Part shown: positions 10,890 to 22,228 of the stretch, piece by piece
How positions within the stretch are numbered: position 1 is the first letter of the stretch
Layout of the letters: each line of letters opens with the position of its first letter
Assembly: GCA_954871525.1 (NCBI GenBank)
Contig: OX940864.1
Location: 11,216,001 to 11,280,000, forward strand
Source of the DNA: Parietaria judaica
Taxonomy: Eukaryota; Streptophyta; Magnoliopsida; Rosales; Urticaceae
DNA length: 64,000 nt
Direction: 5' to 3'
The notes under the pieces: model-generated
Seen by the model: only the letters and a program-made list of their open reading frames with translations
Databases searched by the model: none
What the model was told of the DNA's origin: nothing
Program-made: the position numbers and the translations under genes

Positions 10890-11999
10890 AATTGCGGTAA
10901 AAAAACCCAACTTTTGGTCAAATGCTTTGCTGTGTATACAACCTCCGTAAATAGCGGCAAAAGTACTCAAATTCGGCATTTGGGAGTTGACTGAGAAAAT
11001 TAGTCCATGTGGCTGTTAGCCTTTGCCACTTGCCTGCCACGTGGCATGCCACGTAATTATTATTTTTTAAATAATTTTTAGTAAAAAAAAAATTATTTTT
11101 ATTTTTTCAAAATTTATTTTTTATTTTTTTAATTTTTAATAATTTTTTTTAAATAATGAATATTTAAATATTCATTATTGGTTATATTTATTTATTTTTA
11201 ATAAAGTGGGTACAACGAAATAAAAATCACCATTCATGGTTCACTTGAACTCCGTTTCCGATCCGGTTCACGCGTCGAATAAAATTGTTTAATATGTTTA
11301 ATAATAACCAATAAACACATACATATTGTTTAAAAAATCAAGACATGATTAAATACACACCACTTATTCAAAAAAAAAATCATATTTATATTTAACGAAA
11401 AATTATTTTAATTTGTTTGAATGATATTTTTTATTTGTTTGCATTTTATAATAATAATTTTTAATATATTTTTTTATATATATTATTCTTGTTTTTTTAA
11501 AATTGTCATTAAATAATCATATGATTATTATTGGTTATTATTATTAAACATATTAAGCGATTTCGTTCCAGCCGTGAACCGGATCGGAGGCGGAGCTTGA
11601 GTGAACCGTTAATAGTGTTTTTTTTCTTTATTTATTTCGTTTGACCCACTGTTCTAAAATGAATAATTATATTTAATAATAATAACCAACAATGAATATT
11701 TGAATTTAAATATTCATTATTGGTTATTATTGAAAAATAATATAATTTTTTATAAAAATTAAAAAATAATTAAAAAATAATATTTTTTGAAATTATTTAA
11801 AAATAATAATTATGTGGCATGCCACGTGGCAGCCAAGTGCCATGTGGCTTGCCACGTGGCAAAGGCTAGCAGCCACATGGACTGGTTTTCTCGGTCAACT
11901 CTCAAATGCCAAGTTTGGATACTTTTGCCTCATTTACGGAGGTTGTATACACAGCAGAGCATTTGACCAAAGATTTGGTCTTTTTGCCGCAATTAACCC
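10890..11999. mobile_element. 1.1-kb foldback element F1 (Mutator-like, long inverted repeats)
   Basis: The left end, starting ATTGCGGTAAAAA, is the inverted counterpart of the right end, which finishes TTTTTGCCGCAATTAACCC. Pairing continues through GCCACGTGGCATGCCACGTA and then into the middle: TCCGATCCGGTTCACG near 11,260 pairs with CGTGAACCGGATCGGA near 11,570. The arms therefore approach 500 bp, leaving little unpaired interior. No protein is encoded. Long TIRs suggest a Mutator-like or foldback class, but no clear 9-bp target duplication was found, and the left flank appears to carry a small deletion. Confidence 0.75.
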
Positions 12000-13554
12000 T
12001 AATAGTTTTTTAATTGTTTATGAATTTCCCTAGACATCAAGTTTGACAAAAACATGGATTTATTGACATTATCAAGAGTGCAAAACATGAGGCAGAAGAG
12101 CAATGATTCGAACTAAGGTTTTACAAAAAATAAAAAATACGGGTTTTGAACATTATATTCAGTTTAAAATTAGATTAAAATTAAATTAAAATTAGATTAA
12201 TATTAGTAACTGTACTCAAATCTATACATTTATATACCTATATATATAAAAAGAATAGATGACATGGCATGCTATAAATTACCTTATCATCAATGAATTG
12301 TACACTTCATCCACCTTCCATTCAAATTTATTCATTATTTTATAAAGGAAAATTTACTTTTTTTATACCCTCAACCTTTATTTTTAGTAAAAATATAACT
12401 TCAAGTTTCAATAACAACTAAAGTATACCCTTGATTTATGATTTTTTACCCTTCATCTTCCTATATTTTAATTATTTATTTAAACAATTCAAAAATTAAA
12501 ACTCTAAACATAAGATATATTTTCGTGAAAATTTAAAGTAGACGTGATATAAAATTTTAAAAATTGTTAATAAGGAGAGTAATTTTGAGTTTTTAAAAAT
12601 TCTATTTATTAGAGGGTATATAACAGGAAAAAAAAAATAGATTTTAAGGGTATACTTTAGTTGTTTCTTAAATTTGATAGTATATATTTTTATAAAAATA
12701 AAAATTGAGAGTATTAAAAAACTAATTTCCCTTTTGTAAATTAAATATGCACGAAGACTAAATGCATTGATAGAAAAATAGATGCATTATGCATACATAT
12801 AGCTAAAACGTTATTTCCTCTATATATATAATGCAATAAATGCATGCATTATGCGTACATAACTAAAACGTTATTTTCTCTATATATTATATAAGAGAAA
12901 AATGTTTGTGAGATGACAGGGGGCACTCTAAAAAAGCACAGATATCTTGGTTCCTATTTGTTTTTTGTTTTTTCAGATTTACCTTTTCTTTAATAAATAA
13001 TGCAATAAATGCATGCATTATGCGTACATAACTAAAACGTTATTTTCTCTGTATATTATATAAGAGAAAAATGTTAGTGAGATGACAGGGCACTCTAGAA
13101 AAGCACAGATATCTTGGTTCCTATTTGTTTTTTCTTTTTTCAGATTTACCTTTTCTTTAATAAAGAAATACTATAGTTAAACGTCGTTTTCCGCGCCGTT
13201 TCGCTCCTTTTATTTTACGGGCATTTTGCATACTGACGGACAAATCCGAAAAAAAAAGAAAAAAAAAAGCATGCCGAAAACTGTATAAATTTCACGGGCA
13301 AATCATATGCTGATGAGAATATTGACGGAATTTATGAAAAATATTTTTAAGTATTTAGGCAAAAAATTTCTACAAGTTCAAAATCACTTAATTATCACCA
13401 TAACACATAAACAACTAAAAATCACAGTAATAATAAGATTTTAAGTTAATATGTTATACTTGTTAAGAATTATACTTGTAACTTATAAAAATTATTAATA
13501 AATGATTACAATTAAAATAAGCCATCATATTGATATATTATAGTTGTTCACGGG
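12000..13554. other. AT-rich noncoding DNA of type II unit 1
   Basis: No gene seen. Diverged counterpart of 1,837-3,200 in the type I repeats. It contains the 169-bp direct duplication described separately. Confidence 0.6.
12831..13170. repeat. 169-bp internal direct duplication
   Basis: The stretch starting ATGCAATAAATGCATGCATT at 12,831 is repeated from 13,000, ending in TTTACCTTTTCTTTAATAAA. Type I units carry it once (about 2,672-2,840) and type II unit 2 carries it twice (about 17,815 and 17,984). The duplication therefore arose in the type II lineage before that array expanded. Confidence 0.85.
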
Positions 13555-14615
13555 CAGGCACGGAGGCAAGGGGGACCCACAATTGGCCCCTGCCCTTCCT
13601 CAACTTATATAAAAAAAATATGTATATTATTAATTTATTTTATATTGAAGTTGCCCTCCTCCCCACGTTTCTTTTTTCTTGCGATTTGTGACTTCTCGGC
13701 TGCCCCTCTCTTTCCTCCTCTTCGCTCGCCCATCGAATCTCTCTCTCGCGAAGAACTAGTTGCGTTCTTCTCGTGCTTCTTCACAGGTAAACAACGCTCT
13801 GCTTCACCATCGCTAACCACAAAATCTGGTTTTTATTTTTTTTCATTGTTTTTCGGTTTCTCTCGCCGTCTTGGAACACGGGTGCGATTGTCGATCTCTC
13901 CGTCTCGAACTCGTTGCAGTATTTACTCGCTCCTCCGACCTCCGGTGGGTGGTGACGGCTGTGAATTTTTGCTGCGGCGCGCCGGCGACGACGGTGACGC
14001 CTCTGTTCTCTTATCTGCCTTTTATTCTCCTCCTGTAAGTAAGCTATCACTATTTCTTATTCCGGTGATGTCGTTTTTTTTTTCTCACTTTCTGATTTTT
14101 TTGTCTGAGATTTGAATTTAGGATTCTTATTATGGTTTGTGTTTAACTCTCTTGAACTCTGTTCTTCATTTATTAGGATTTTTATATATTAAATAAGAAA
14201 CCCAACCAAATGAAACAGGATGATAATATAATATATGAACAAATGGAAGTCGTCAATTAGAAAAACTATTAAATGTGATCAGCAAGCTTGCATAATACGT
14301 AAAATGATGAGGATGATGATAATATAAAGTCGTCGATCAGAAAGAAATAAAAAATTGTAGCAGCTACCTTGTGTATGTTAAGTAAACAAATTGCAGTTTG
14401 TCGAGAGAGAGTTTTTTACTTCATTGGATAACGAATGTATTTTACAGTAATTTCAAAATATGAAGTCTCGACGTCATCCGTTGTAAAGTATTATTTTTGG
14501 ACTCATTTTAGATTATCTAAGATATGCTATTATTTTGCATTGTTTTCAAGCTATTTATTTTCTGTAAATATTTATTCAGTTCCCCTTCTATACTAGAAGG
14601 TTGGCTCCGTCACTG
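13555..14615. mobile_element. hAT-like non-autonomous element, copy 1 (1,061 bp)
   Basis: The ends are imperfect inverted repeats: CAGGCACGGAGGCAAG on the left and, read inward, CAGTGACGGAGCCAAC on the right. An 8-bp target duplication TTCACGGG flanks it (13,547-13,554 and 14,616-14,623). The type I repeats retain the unoccupied site with a single TTCACGGG near 3,200. The interior at 13,640-14,040 is CT/GC-rich, with a 156-codon frame and a CACAG/GTAAAC splice-like site, reminiscent of a captured leader and first exon. No transposase was recognised. Confidence 0.85.
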
Positions 14616-14764
14616 TTCACGGGCATGCCGTAACTCTCAAAAAACGAGCATGCCCAAAGCACACCAAAGGCATGCCGGGACATTCAAAATTAAAACCTTA
14701 ATCTATACATTAGTTCAGATTTTTTTTTTCATTAAACGTTGAGTTCTTAATGGCTAAAACAAAG

Positions 14765-15529
14765 CAAGGTATAAAATATCGCGAAAATTGCGCCAAATTC
14801 GGACCGAAAATCGTTTTTCGAATAACACCGAAACGAAAGGCCTGCCCTTTCGCTGTCGTTTTACCAAATGTCGTCGGCAGGTGAACGACATTCCAATCGA
14901 AAGTCCTTTGTCGTTTTTAGCCTTCAAAACGACGAAATGTATAACGAAATTCGGAAAATATTAGATTTCGACAAAAATACCAATTAAACTTTTGGCAAAA
15001 ATAATTACACACTTCAAATAATATTATACACTTAACATACATATTAACTTCACCTAACATACATATACAATAAATATACATATTCATTTAATATTATACA
15101 CTTCAACTAATATTAAATTTGTTAACATACATATACAATTAACATGCATATTCACTTAATATTACACACTTAATTAACATACATATTAACTTCACATAAT
15201 AATTTGACTTAATATTATACACTTCAACTAATAAAGTGACTTAATATTAACATTTCACCTACATATTTAAGTTACAAATATCTTGTATTTATTAAATATG
15301 TAGTTTTGAACCTATATAAATATCTTGCTTAAATACTCAAATATTTTTTTACAGAATATCCGTCGAAAACTCCATCGGCATGCGGTATGCCCATGCGAAA
15401 AGTGCGGTATATGCGGCATGCGGTATATCCTTTTTTTACGATTTGTCCATCGGCATACCCATCGGTAAGCGATATATCCGTAAAACGAAAAATGCGAAAC
15501 GACATCGGCAATCGGTATTTAAAACCTTG
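14765..15529. mobile_element. CAAGG-ended TIR element E2
   Basis: It runs from CAAGGTATAAAATATCGCG to TTTAAAACCTTG. It lacks the GC-rich interior patch of E1. The right flank is CGAGTACC, close to the E1 target duplication, but the left flank (CTAAAACAAAG) is unrelated and instead matches the type I repeat. The two ends therefore probably come from different insertions joined by recombination inside the element. Confidence 0.75.
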
Positions 15530-15536
15530 CGAGTAC

Positions 15537-15594
15537 CTATAGCAGCTGAAACCAAGAGCACTAAGAGCACGATTGATAGCTTGTTGAAGGCCAT
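15537..15594 (-). pseudogene. Orphan exon 1 (signal peptide) of a BBI gene, type II unit 1
   Basis: On the minus strand, ATG at 15,594-15,592 opens MAFNKLSIVLLVLLVSAAI plus one base, followed by a GT donor. This is the same exon as in the intact gene at 49,060-49,117. Downstream, where exon 2 should lie, are element E2 and type I-like DNA without any BBI exon 2. The exon is intact but has no partner within the unit. Confidence 0.8.
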
Positions 15595-15875
15595 CTGATT
15601 GGGAAATAGTTGAATGAGATTTAGATGTAAAATTGTGATATGATATATATATAAGCTTCATTTACTTGTTATATATGGGCTAATGAGGTGAGGTGAGGTG
15701 AGGTGAGGTGAGGTGAGGAGTTAGGTCTAATAGATAAGATCAACCTTAAAATATACGTGTGAATGTGAAAAAAATTTCGTCGTTGAAATAATAAATGCAT
15801 CAACTTGACGTTAACTAAAGCTTGGGTTGGGACAAAGCAAGCCTTTGTTTATTTCATTAATTAAGTTGTATAAAA
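15595..15875. promoter_or_regulatory. BBI-type upstream region, type II unit 1/2 boundary
   Basis: It matches the region upstream of the intact BBI gene, including the minus-strand TATATATA box near 15,645. A GAGGT/GTGAG microsatellite-like run (15,688-15,720) is specific to this copy. It lacks the full ACGTGT...ACACGT palindrome present in other copies. Confidence 0.5.
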
Positions 15876-16986
15876 GGGTTAATTGCGGTAAAAAGACCCA
15901 ACTTTTGGTCAAATGCTCTGCTGTGTATACAACCTCCGTAAATAGCGGCAAAAGTACCTAAACTCGGCATTTGGGAGTTGACTGAGAAAATTAGTCCATG
16001 TGGCTGTTAGCCTTTGCCACTTGCCTGCCACGTAATTATTATTTTTTAAATAATTTTTAGTAAAAAAATTATTTTTATTTTTTAAAAATTTATTTTTTTA
16101 TTTATAATAATTTTTTTTAAAAATAGTGAATATTTAAATATTCATTATTGGTTATATTTATTTATTTTTAATAAAGTGGGTACAACGAAATAAAAATCAC
16201 CGTTCATGGTTCACTTGAACTCCGTTTCCGATCCGGTTCACGCGACGAATAAAATTGTTTAATATGTTTAATAATAACCAATAAACACATACATATTGTT
16301 TAAAAAATCAAGACATAATTAAATACACACCACTTATTAAAAAAAAAAATAGTAGTCATATTTATATTTAACGGAAATTTATTTTAATTTGTTTGCATGA
16401 TATTTTTTATTTGTTTGCATTTTATAATAATAATTTTTAATATGTTTTTTTATATATATTATTCTTTTTTTTTTAAAATTGTCATTAAATAATCATATGA
16501 TTATTATTGGTTATTATTATTAAACATATTAAGCGATTACGTTTCACCCGTGAACCGGATCAGAGGCGGAGATTGAGTGAACCGTTAATAGTGTTTTTTT
16601 CTTTATTTATTTCGTTTGACCCACTTTTCTAAAATGAATAATTATATTTAATAATAATAACCAACAATGAATATTTGAATTTAAATATTCAGTATTGATT
16701 ATTAAATATTCATTATTGGTTATTATTGAAAAATAATATAATTTTTAAAAAAAATAAAAAAATAATATTTTTTTAAATTATTTAAAAATAATAATTATGT
16801 GGCATGCCACGTGGCAGCCAAATGCCATGTGGCTTGCCACGTGGCAAAGGCTAGCAGCCACATGGACTAGTTTTCTCGGTCAACTCTCAAATGCCAAGTT
16901 TGGATACTTTTGCCGCATTTATACGGAGGTTGTATACACAGCAGAGCATTTGACCAAAGATTTGGTCTTTTTGCCGCAATTAACCC
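15876..16986. mobile_element. 1.1-kb foldback element F2
   Basis: A complete sister copy of F1. It begins GGGTTAATTGCGG and ends with the inverse CCGCAATTAACCC. The arms and the central palindromic words match F1. The left flank is better preserved than in F1. Confidence 0.75.
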
Positions 16987-18539
16987 TAATAGTTTTTTAA
17001 TTGTTTATGAATTTCCCTAGACATCAAGTTTGACAAAAACATGGATTTATTGACATTATCAAGAGTGCAAAACATGAGGCAGAAGAGTAATGATTCGAAC
17101 TAAGGTTTTACAAAAAATAAAAAATACGGGTTTTGAACATTATATTCAGTTTAAAATTAGATTAAAATTAAATTAAAATTAGATTAATATTAGTAACTGT
17201 GCTCAAATCTATACATTTATATACCTATATATATAAAAAGAATAGATGACATGGCATGCTATAAATTACCTTATCATCAATGAATTGTACACTTCATCCA
17301 CCTTCCATTCAAATTTATTCATTATTTTATAAAGTAAAATTTACTTTTTTTATACCCTCAACCTTTATTTTTAGCAAAAATATAACTTCAAGTTTCAATA
17401 ACAACTAAAGTATACCCTTGATTTATGATTTTTTACCCTTCATCTTCCTATATTTTAATTATTTATTTAAACAATTCAAAAATTAAAACTCTAAACATAA
17501 GATATATTTTCGTGAAAATTTAAAGTAGACGAGATATAAATTTTAAAAATTGTTAATAAGGAGAGTAATTTTGAGTTTTTAAAAATTCTATTTATTAGAG
17601 GGTATAACAGGAAAAAAAATAGATTTTAAGGGTGAACTTTAGTTGTTTCTTAAATTTGATAGTATATATTTTTATAAAAATAAAAATTGAGAGTATTAAA
17701 AAACTAATTTCCCTTTTGTAAATTAAATATGCACGAAGACTAAATGCATTGATAGAAAAATAGATGCATTATGCATACATATAGCTAAAACGTTATTTCC
17801 TCTATATATATAATGCAATAAATGCATGCATTATGCGTACATAACTAAAACGTTATTTTCTCTGTATATTATATAAGAGAAAAATGTTTGTGAGATGACA
17901 GGGCACTCTAGAAAAGAACAGATATCTTGGTTCCTATTTGTTTTTTCTTTTTTCAGATTTACCTTTTCTTTAATAAATAATGCAATAAATGCATGCATTA
18001 TGCGTACATAACTAAAACGTTATTTTCTCTGTATATTATATAAGAGAAAAATGTTTGTGAGATGACAGGGCACTCTAGAAAAGCACAGATATCTTGGTTC
18101 CTATTTGTTTTTTCTTTTTTCAGATTTACCTTTTCTTTAATAAAGAAATACTATAGTTAAACGTCGTTTTCCGCGCCGTTTCGCTCCTTTTATTTTACGG
18201 GCATTTTGCATACTGACGGACAAATCCGAAAAAAAGAAAAGAAAAAAAAAAGCATGCCGGAAACCGTATAAATTTCACGGGCAAATCATATATGCTGATG
18301 AGAATATTGACGGAATTTATGAAAAATATTTTTAAGTATTTAGGCAAAAAATTTCTACAAGTTCAAAATCACTTAATTATCACCATAACACATAAACAAC
18401 TAAAAATCACAGTAATAATAAGATTTTAAGTTAATATGTTATACTTGTTAAGAATTATACTTGTAACTTATAAAAATTATTAATAAATGATTACAATTAA
18501 AATAAGCCATCATATTGATATATTATAGTTGTTCACGGG
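16987..18539. other. AT-rich noncoding DNA of type II unit 2
   Basis: No gene seen. Counterpart of 12,000-13,554, including the doubled 169-bp segment. Confidence 0.6.
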
Positions 18540-19600
18540 CAGGCACGGAGGCAAGGGGGACCCACAATTGGCCCCTGCCCTTCCTCAACTTATATAAAAA
18601 AAATATGTATATTATTAATTTATTTTATATTGAAGTTGCCCTCCTCCCCACGTTTCTTTTTTCTTGCGATTTGTGACTTCTCGGCTGCCCCTCTCTTTCC
18701 TCCTCTTCGCTCGCCCATCGAATCTCTCTCTTGCGAAGAACTAGTTGCGTTCTTCTCGTGCTTCTTCACAGGTAAACAACGCTCTGCTTCACCATCGCTA
18801 ACCACAAAATCTGGTGTTTATTTTTTTTCATTGTTTTTCGGTTTCTCTCGCCGTCTCGGAACACGGGTTCGATTGTCGATCTCTCTGTCTCGAACTCGTT
18901 GCAGTTTTTACTCGCTCCTCCGACCTCCGGTGGGCGGTGACGGCTGCGAATTTTTGCTGCGGCGCGCCGGCGACGACGGTGACGCCTCTGTTCTCTTATC
19001 TGCCTTTTATTCTCCTCCTGTAAGTAAGCTATCACTATTTCTTATTCCGGTGATGTCGTTTTTTTTTTCTTCTCACTTTCTGATTTTTTTGTCTGAGATT
19101 TGAATTTAGGATTCTTATTATGGTTTGTGTTTAACTCTCTTGAACTCTGTTCTTCATTTATCAGGATTTTTATATATCGAATAAGAAACCCAACCAAATG
19201 AAACAGGATGATAATATAATATATGAACAAATGGAAGTCGTCAATTAGAAAAACTATTAAATATGATCAGCAAGCTTGCATAATATGTAAAATGATAAGG
19301 AGGATGATAATATAAAGTCGTCGATCAGAAAGAAATAAAAAATTGTAGCAGCTACCTTGTGTGTGTTAAGTTAACAAATTGCGGTTTGTCGAGAGTGTTT
19401 TTTACTTCATTGGATAACGAATGTATTTTAGAGTAATTTCAAAATAGAAGTCTCGACGTCATCCATTGTAAAGTATTATTTTTGGACTCATTTTAGATTA
19501 TCTAAGATATGCTATTATTTTGCATTGTTTTCAAGCTTTTTATTTTCTGTAAATATTTATTCAGTGCCCCTTCTATACTAGAAGGTTGGCTCCGTCACTG
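18540..19600. mobile_element. hAT-like non-autonomous element, copy 2 (1,061 bp)
   Basis: Counterpart of the element at 13,555-14,615, with the same length, the same ends and the same TTCACGGG duplication (18,532-18,539 and 19,601-19,608). It was duplicated along with the type II unit rather than inserted independently. The internal CT/GC-rich frame persists with several substitutions. Confidence 0.85.
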
Positions 19601-19748
19601 TTCACGGGCATGCCGTAACTCTCAAAAAACGAGCATGCCCAAAGCACACCAAAGCCATGCCGGGACATTCAAAATTAAAACCTTAATCTATACATTAGTT
19701 CAGATTTTTTTTTCATTAAACGTTGAGTTCTTAATGGCTAATACAAAG

Positions 19749-20515
19749 CAAGGTATAAAAATATCGCGAAAATTGCGCGGAATTCGGACCGAAAATCGTT
19801 TATCGAAGAACACCGAAACGAAAGCCCTGCCCTTTCGCTGTCGTTTTACCAAATGTCGTCGGCAGGTGAACGACATTCCAATCGAAAGTCCTTTGTCGTT
19901 TTTAGCCTTCAAAACGACGAAATGTATAACGAAATTCGGAAAATATTAGATTTCGACAAAAATACCAATTAAACTTTCGGCAAAAATAATTACACACTTC
20001 AAATAATATTATACACTTAACATACATATTAACTTCACCTAACATACATATACACTTAATATACATATTCATTTAATATTATACACTTCAACTGATATTA
20101 AATTTGTTAACATACATATACAATTAACATGCATATTCACTTAATATTACACACTTAATTAACATATATATTAACTTCACATAATAATTTGACTTAATAT
20201 TATACACTTCAACTAATAAAGTGACTTAATATTATACATTTCACCTACATATTTAAGTTACAAATATCTTGTATTTATTAAATATGTAGTTTTGAACTTA
20301 TATAAATATCTTGCTTAAATACTCAAACATTTTTTTACTGAATATCCGTCGAAAACCCCATCGGCGTGCAGTATGCCCATGCGAAAAGTGCGGTATATGC
20401 GGCATGTGGTATATCCTTTTTTTACGATTTGTCCATCGGCATACCCATCGGTAAGCGATATATCCGTAAAACGAAAAATGCGAAACGACATCGGCAAGCG
20501 GTATTTAAAACCTTG
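19749..20515. mobile_element. CAAGG-ended TIR element E3
   Basis: Same structure as E2 in the next type II unit. The right flank is exactly CTAGTACC (20,516-20,523), and the left flank again derives from type I-like DNA (CTAATACAAAG), so the chimeric junction was inherited. Confidence 0.75.
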
Positions 20516-20522
20516 CTAGTAC

Positions 20523-20588
20523 CTATAGCAGCTGAAAGCCTGAAACCAAGAGCACTAAGAGCACGATTGATAGCTTGTTGAAGGCCAT
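20523..20588 (-). pseudogene. Orphan, frameshifted exon 1 of a BBI gene, type II unit 2
   Basis: It matches the exon at 15,537-15,594 but carries an 8-bp insertion (a near-duplicate of GCTGAAA) close to its 3' end, so the splice phase no longer fits exon 2. No exon 2 lies downstream. A relic. Confidence 0.8.
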
Positions 20589-20616
20589 CTGATTGGGAAA
20601 TAGTTGAATGAGATTT

Positions 20617-21240
20617 AGATGTTGTGAACTTGTGATATGATATATATATAAGCTTCTTTTACTTGTTATATATGGGCTAATCATGTGAGGTGAGGTGAGG
20701 TGAGGAGTTAGGTCTAATAGATAAGATCAACCTTAAAATATTAATATACGTGTCTGTTTACACGTGTGAATGTGAAAAAAAATTCGTCGTTGAAATAATA
20801 AATGCATCAACTTGACGTTAACTAAAGCTTGGGTTGGGACCAAGCAAGCCTTTGTTTATTTCATTAATTAAGTTGTATAAAAGGGTTAATTGCGGTAAAA
20901 AGATCTAACTTTTGGTCAAATGCTCTGCTGTGTATACAATCTCCGTAAATAGCGGCAAAAGTACCCAAACTCGACATTTGGGAGTTGACTGAGAAAATTA
21001 GTCCATGTGGCTGTTAGCCTTTGCCATTTGCCTGCCACGTGGCATGTCACGTAATTATTATTTTTTAAATAATTTTTAATAAAAAAATTTATTTTTATTT
21101 TTTAAAAATTTATTTTTAAATTTTTAAATTTTTTATAATTTTTTTTAAATAATGAATATGTAAATATTCATTATTAGTTATATTTATTTATTTTTAATAA
21201 AGTGGGTACAACGAAATAAAAATCACCGTTCATAGTTCAC
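20617..21240. repeat. Type II tandem repeat, unit 3 (truncated)
   Basis: It matches units 1 and 2 through the BBI upstream region and the left foldback arm, then stops at about 21,240 in the word GTTCAC. There it is joined to a diverged BBI promoter relic. Confidence 0.85.
20883..21240. mobile_element. Left arm of foldback element F3
   Basis: Only the left arm, from GGGTTAATTGCGG to a break at GTTCAC near 21,240, is present. The break coincides with the end of the type II array. Confidence 0.75.
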
Positions 21241-21244
21241 CATT

Positions 21245-21367
21245 TTGAATGGGAAATAATTGAATGAGATTTCGATGTTGTGATATGATATAACAAGATT
21301 TTTCTACTTGGTATATATAGGCTAATCATGAGAGGAGTTAGGTGTAAATAGCTAAGATCAATCCCCA

Positions 21368-21422
<55 letters not shown>

Positions 21423-21640
21423 AGAACGTGAATGTAATTTCAATGTTTTCGTCGTTGAAAAAATAATAAATGCAACAGTATGAGTGTATGACGCAAACTA
21501 AAGCTTGGCACCATGCAAAGCCTAGCTTAGTTATTTCCTTCAGGCTTCAGTTGTATTTAGTATTTACACAAATATTTTTATCCACCAAAAAAATAGCTTA
21601 TGATGAACTTTCTTTAGACATTAAGTTTGACCAAAAGTGG
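21245..21640 (-). promoter_or_regulatory. Diverged BBI promoter relic
   Basis: It aligns by eye with 49,121-49,475 upstream of the intact BBI gene: GGGAAATAATTGAATGAGATTT, then ACTTGGTATATATAGGCTAATC, then the TTCGTCGTTGAAA and GACGCAAA stretches. The adjoining exon 1 is missing at the array break. A (TA)n(TG)n tract at 21,373-21,422 replaces the ACGTGT palindrome. Confidence 0.6.
21373..21422. repeat. (TA)n(TG)n microsatellite
   Basis: Compound dinucleotide tract of about 50 bp. Confidence 0.95.
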
Positions 21641-21807
21641 TCGGCTATTGCCTATTATTGATACAGTGGCGGAATTTATCTTTTTATTTAAGGGGATGGA
21701 ACTCAAATATTTTAAATTTGAAGAGGATTGAATAAGTCTAAATATTAAGAAATTGAATGAATTATGAGAAAGATACGACTTAAGAGTTTTTAAAGAGTTT
21801 GAACCCC

Positions 21808-21843
<36 letters not shown>

Positions 21844-22228
21844 TAAAAAAAAAAAAATAAATTTCTATTTTTAAGGTAAATTTATTAACAAATTAACTTC
21901 CTCAAATCGTTTTATTTTGTGTGGATGGACATCGAACACTTGAACAAGTAAACACGCATATACGTTTGATTAGAGCTGGAGGGTTCTGCTATCTCATTTA
22001 TGGAGTGACAACTAGTTGTATCATCGTTGTTGTGACTTGTGACAATCATCAATCCCTTGAGTCGTGATTGTCAAACCTTAGTTATGAGCCAACAATGTAT
22101 CAAACTACCCTATGAATTATATTTGTATTAGTTTGCCCCTCTTAAAAGTTTATCATTTTGCCCCCTTAAACTCATTTTTTTTTTCAAAGTATGACAATGT
22201 ATCTATTGCCCCTTCTCCCTTACATATA
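21641..22228. other. Noncoding DNA with poly-A tract and hAT-end-like word
   Basis: No gene seen. It contains CAGTGGCGGAATT near 21,664, which resembles hAT termini but has no visible partner, and a 30-plus-base A run at 21,812-21,840. It ends at the copia insertion site. Confidence 0.5.

Larger units (their letters stand above)
10741..15621. repeat. Type II tandem repeat, unit 1 (about 4.9 kb)
   Basis: The sequence beginning TAGATGTTGTGAAC at 10,741 recurs at about 15,622 and 20,617. Equivalent landmarks between units 1 and 2 are 4,985 bp apart. Contents in order are BBI upstream DNA, a foldback element, AT-rich DNA shared with type I units, an hAT element, a CAAGG-ended element, and BBI exon 1 on the minus strand. 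Divergence between units is visibly greater than among type I copies, so this duplication is older. Confidence 0.9.
15622..20616. repeat. Type II tandem repeat, unit 2 (about 5.0 kb)
   Basis: Second unit with the same order of parts as unit 1, including hAT and CAAGG elements at equivalent positions. These insertions therefore preceded the duplication. Confidence 0.9.

Noticed and set aside
13635..14115. Host gene in the CT-rich block (frames on both strands)
   Set aside because: The block lies inside an hAT element with target duplication, is duplicated with it, and matches no known protein. It is kept only as a possible captured fragment.
21664..21700. hAT terminus CAGTGGCGGAATT
   Set aside because: No inverted partner or 8-bp duplication could be found nearby.
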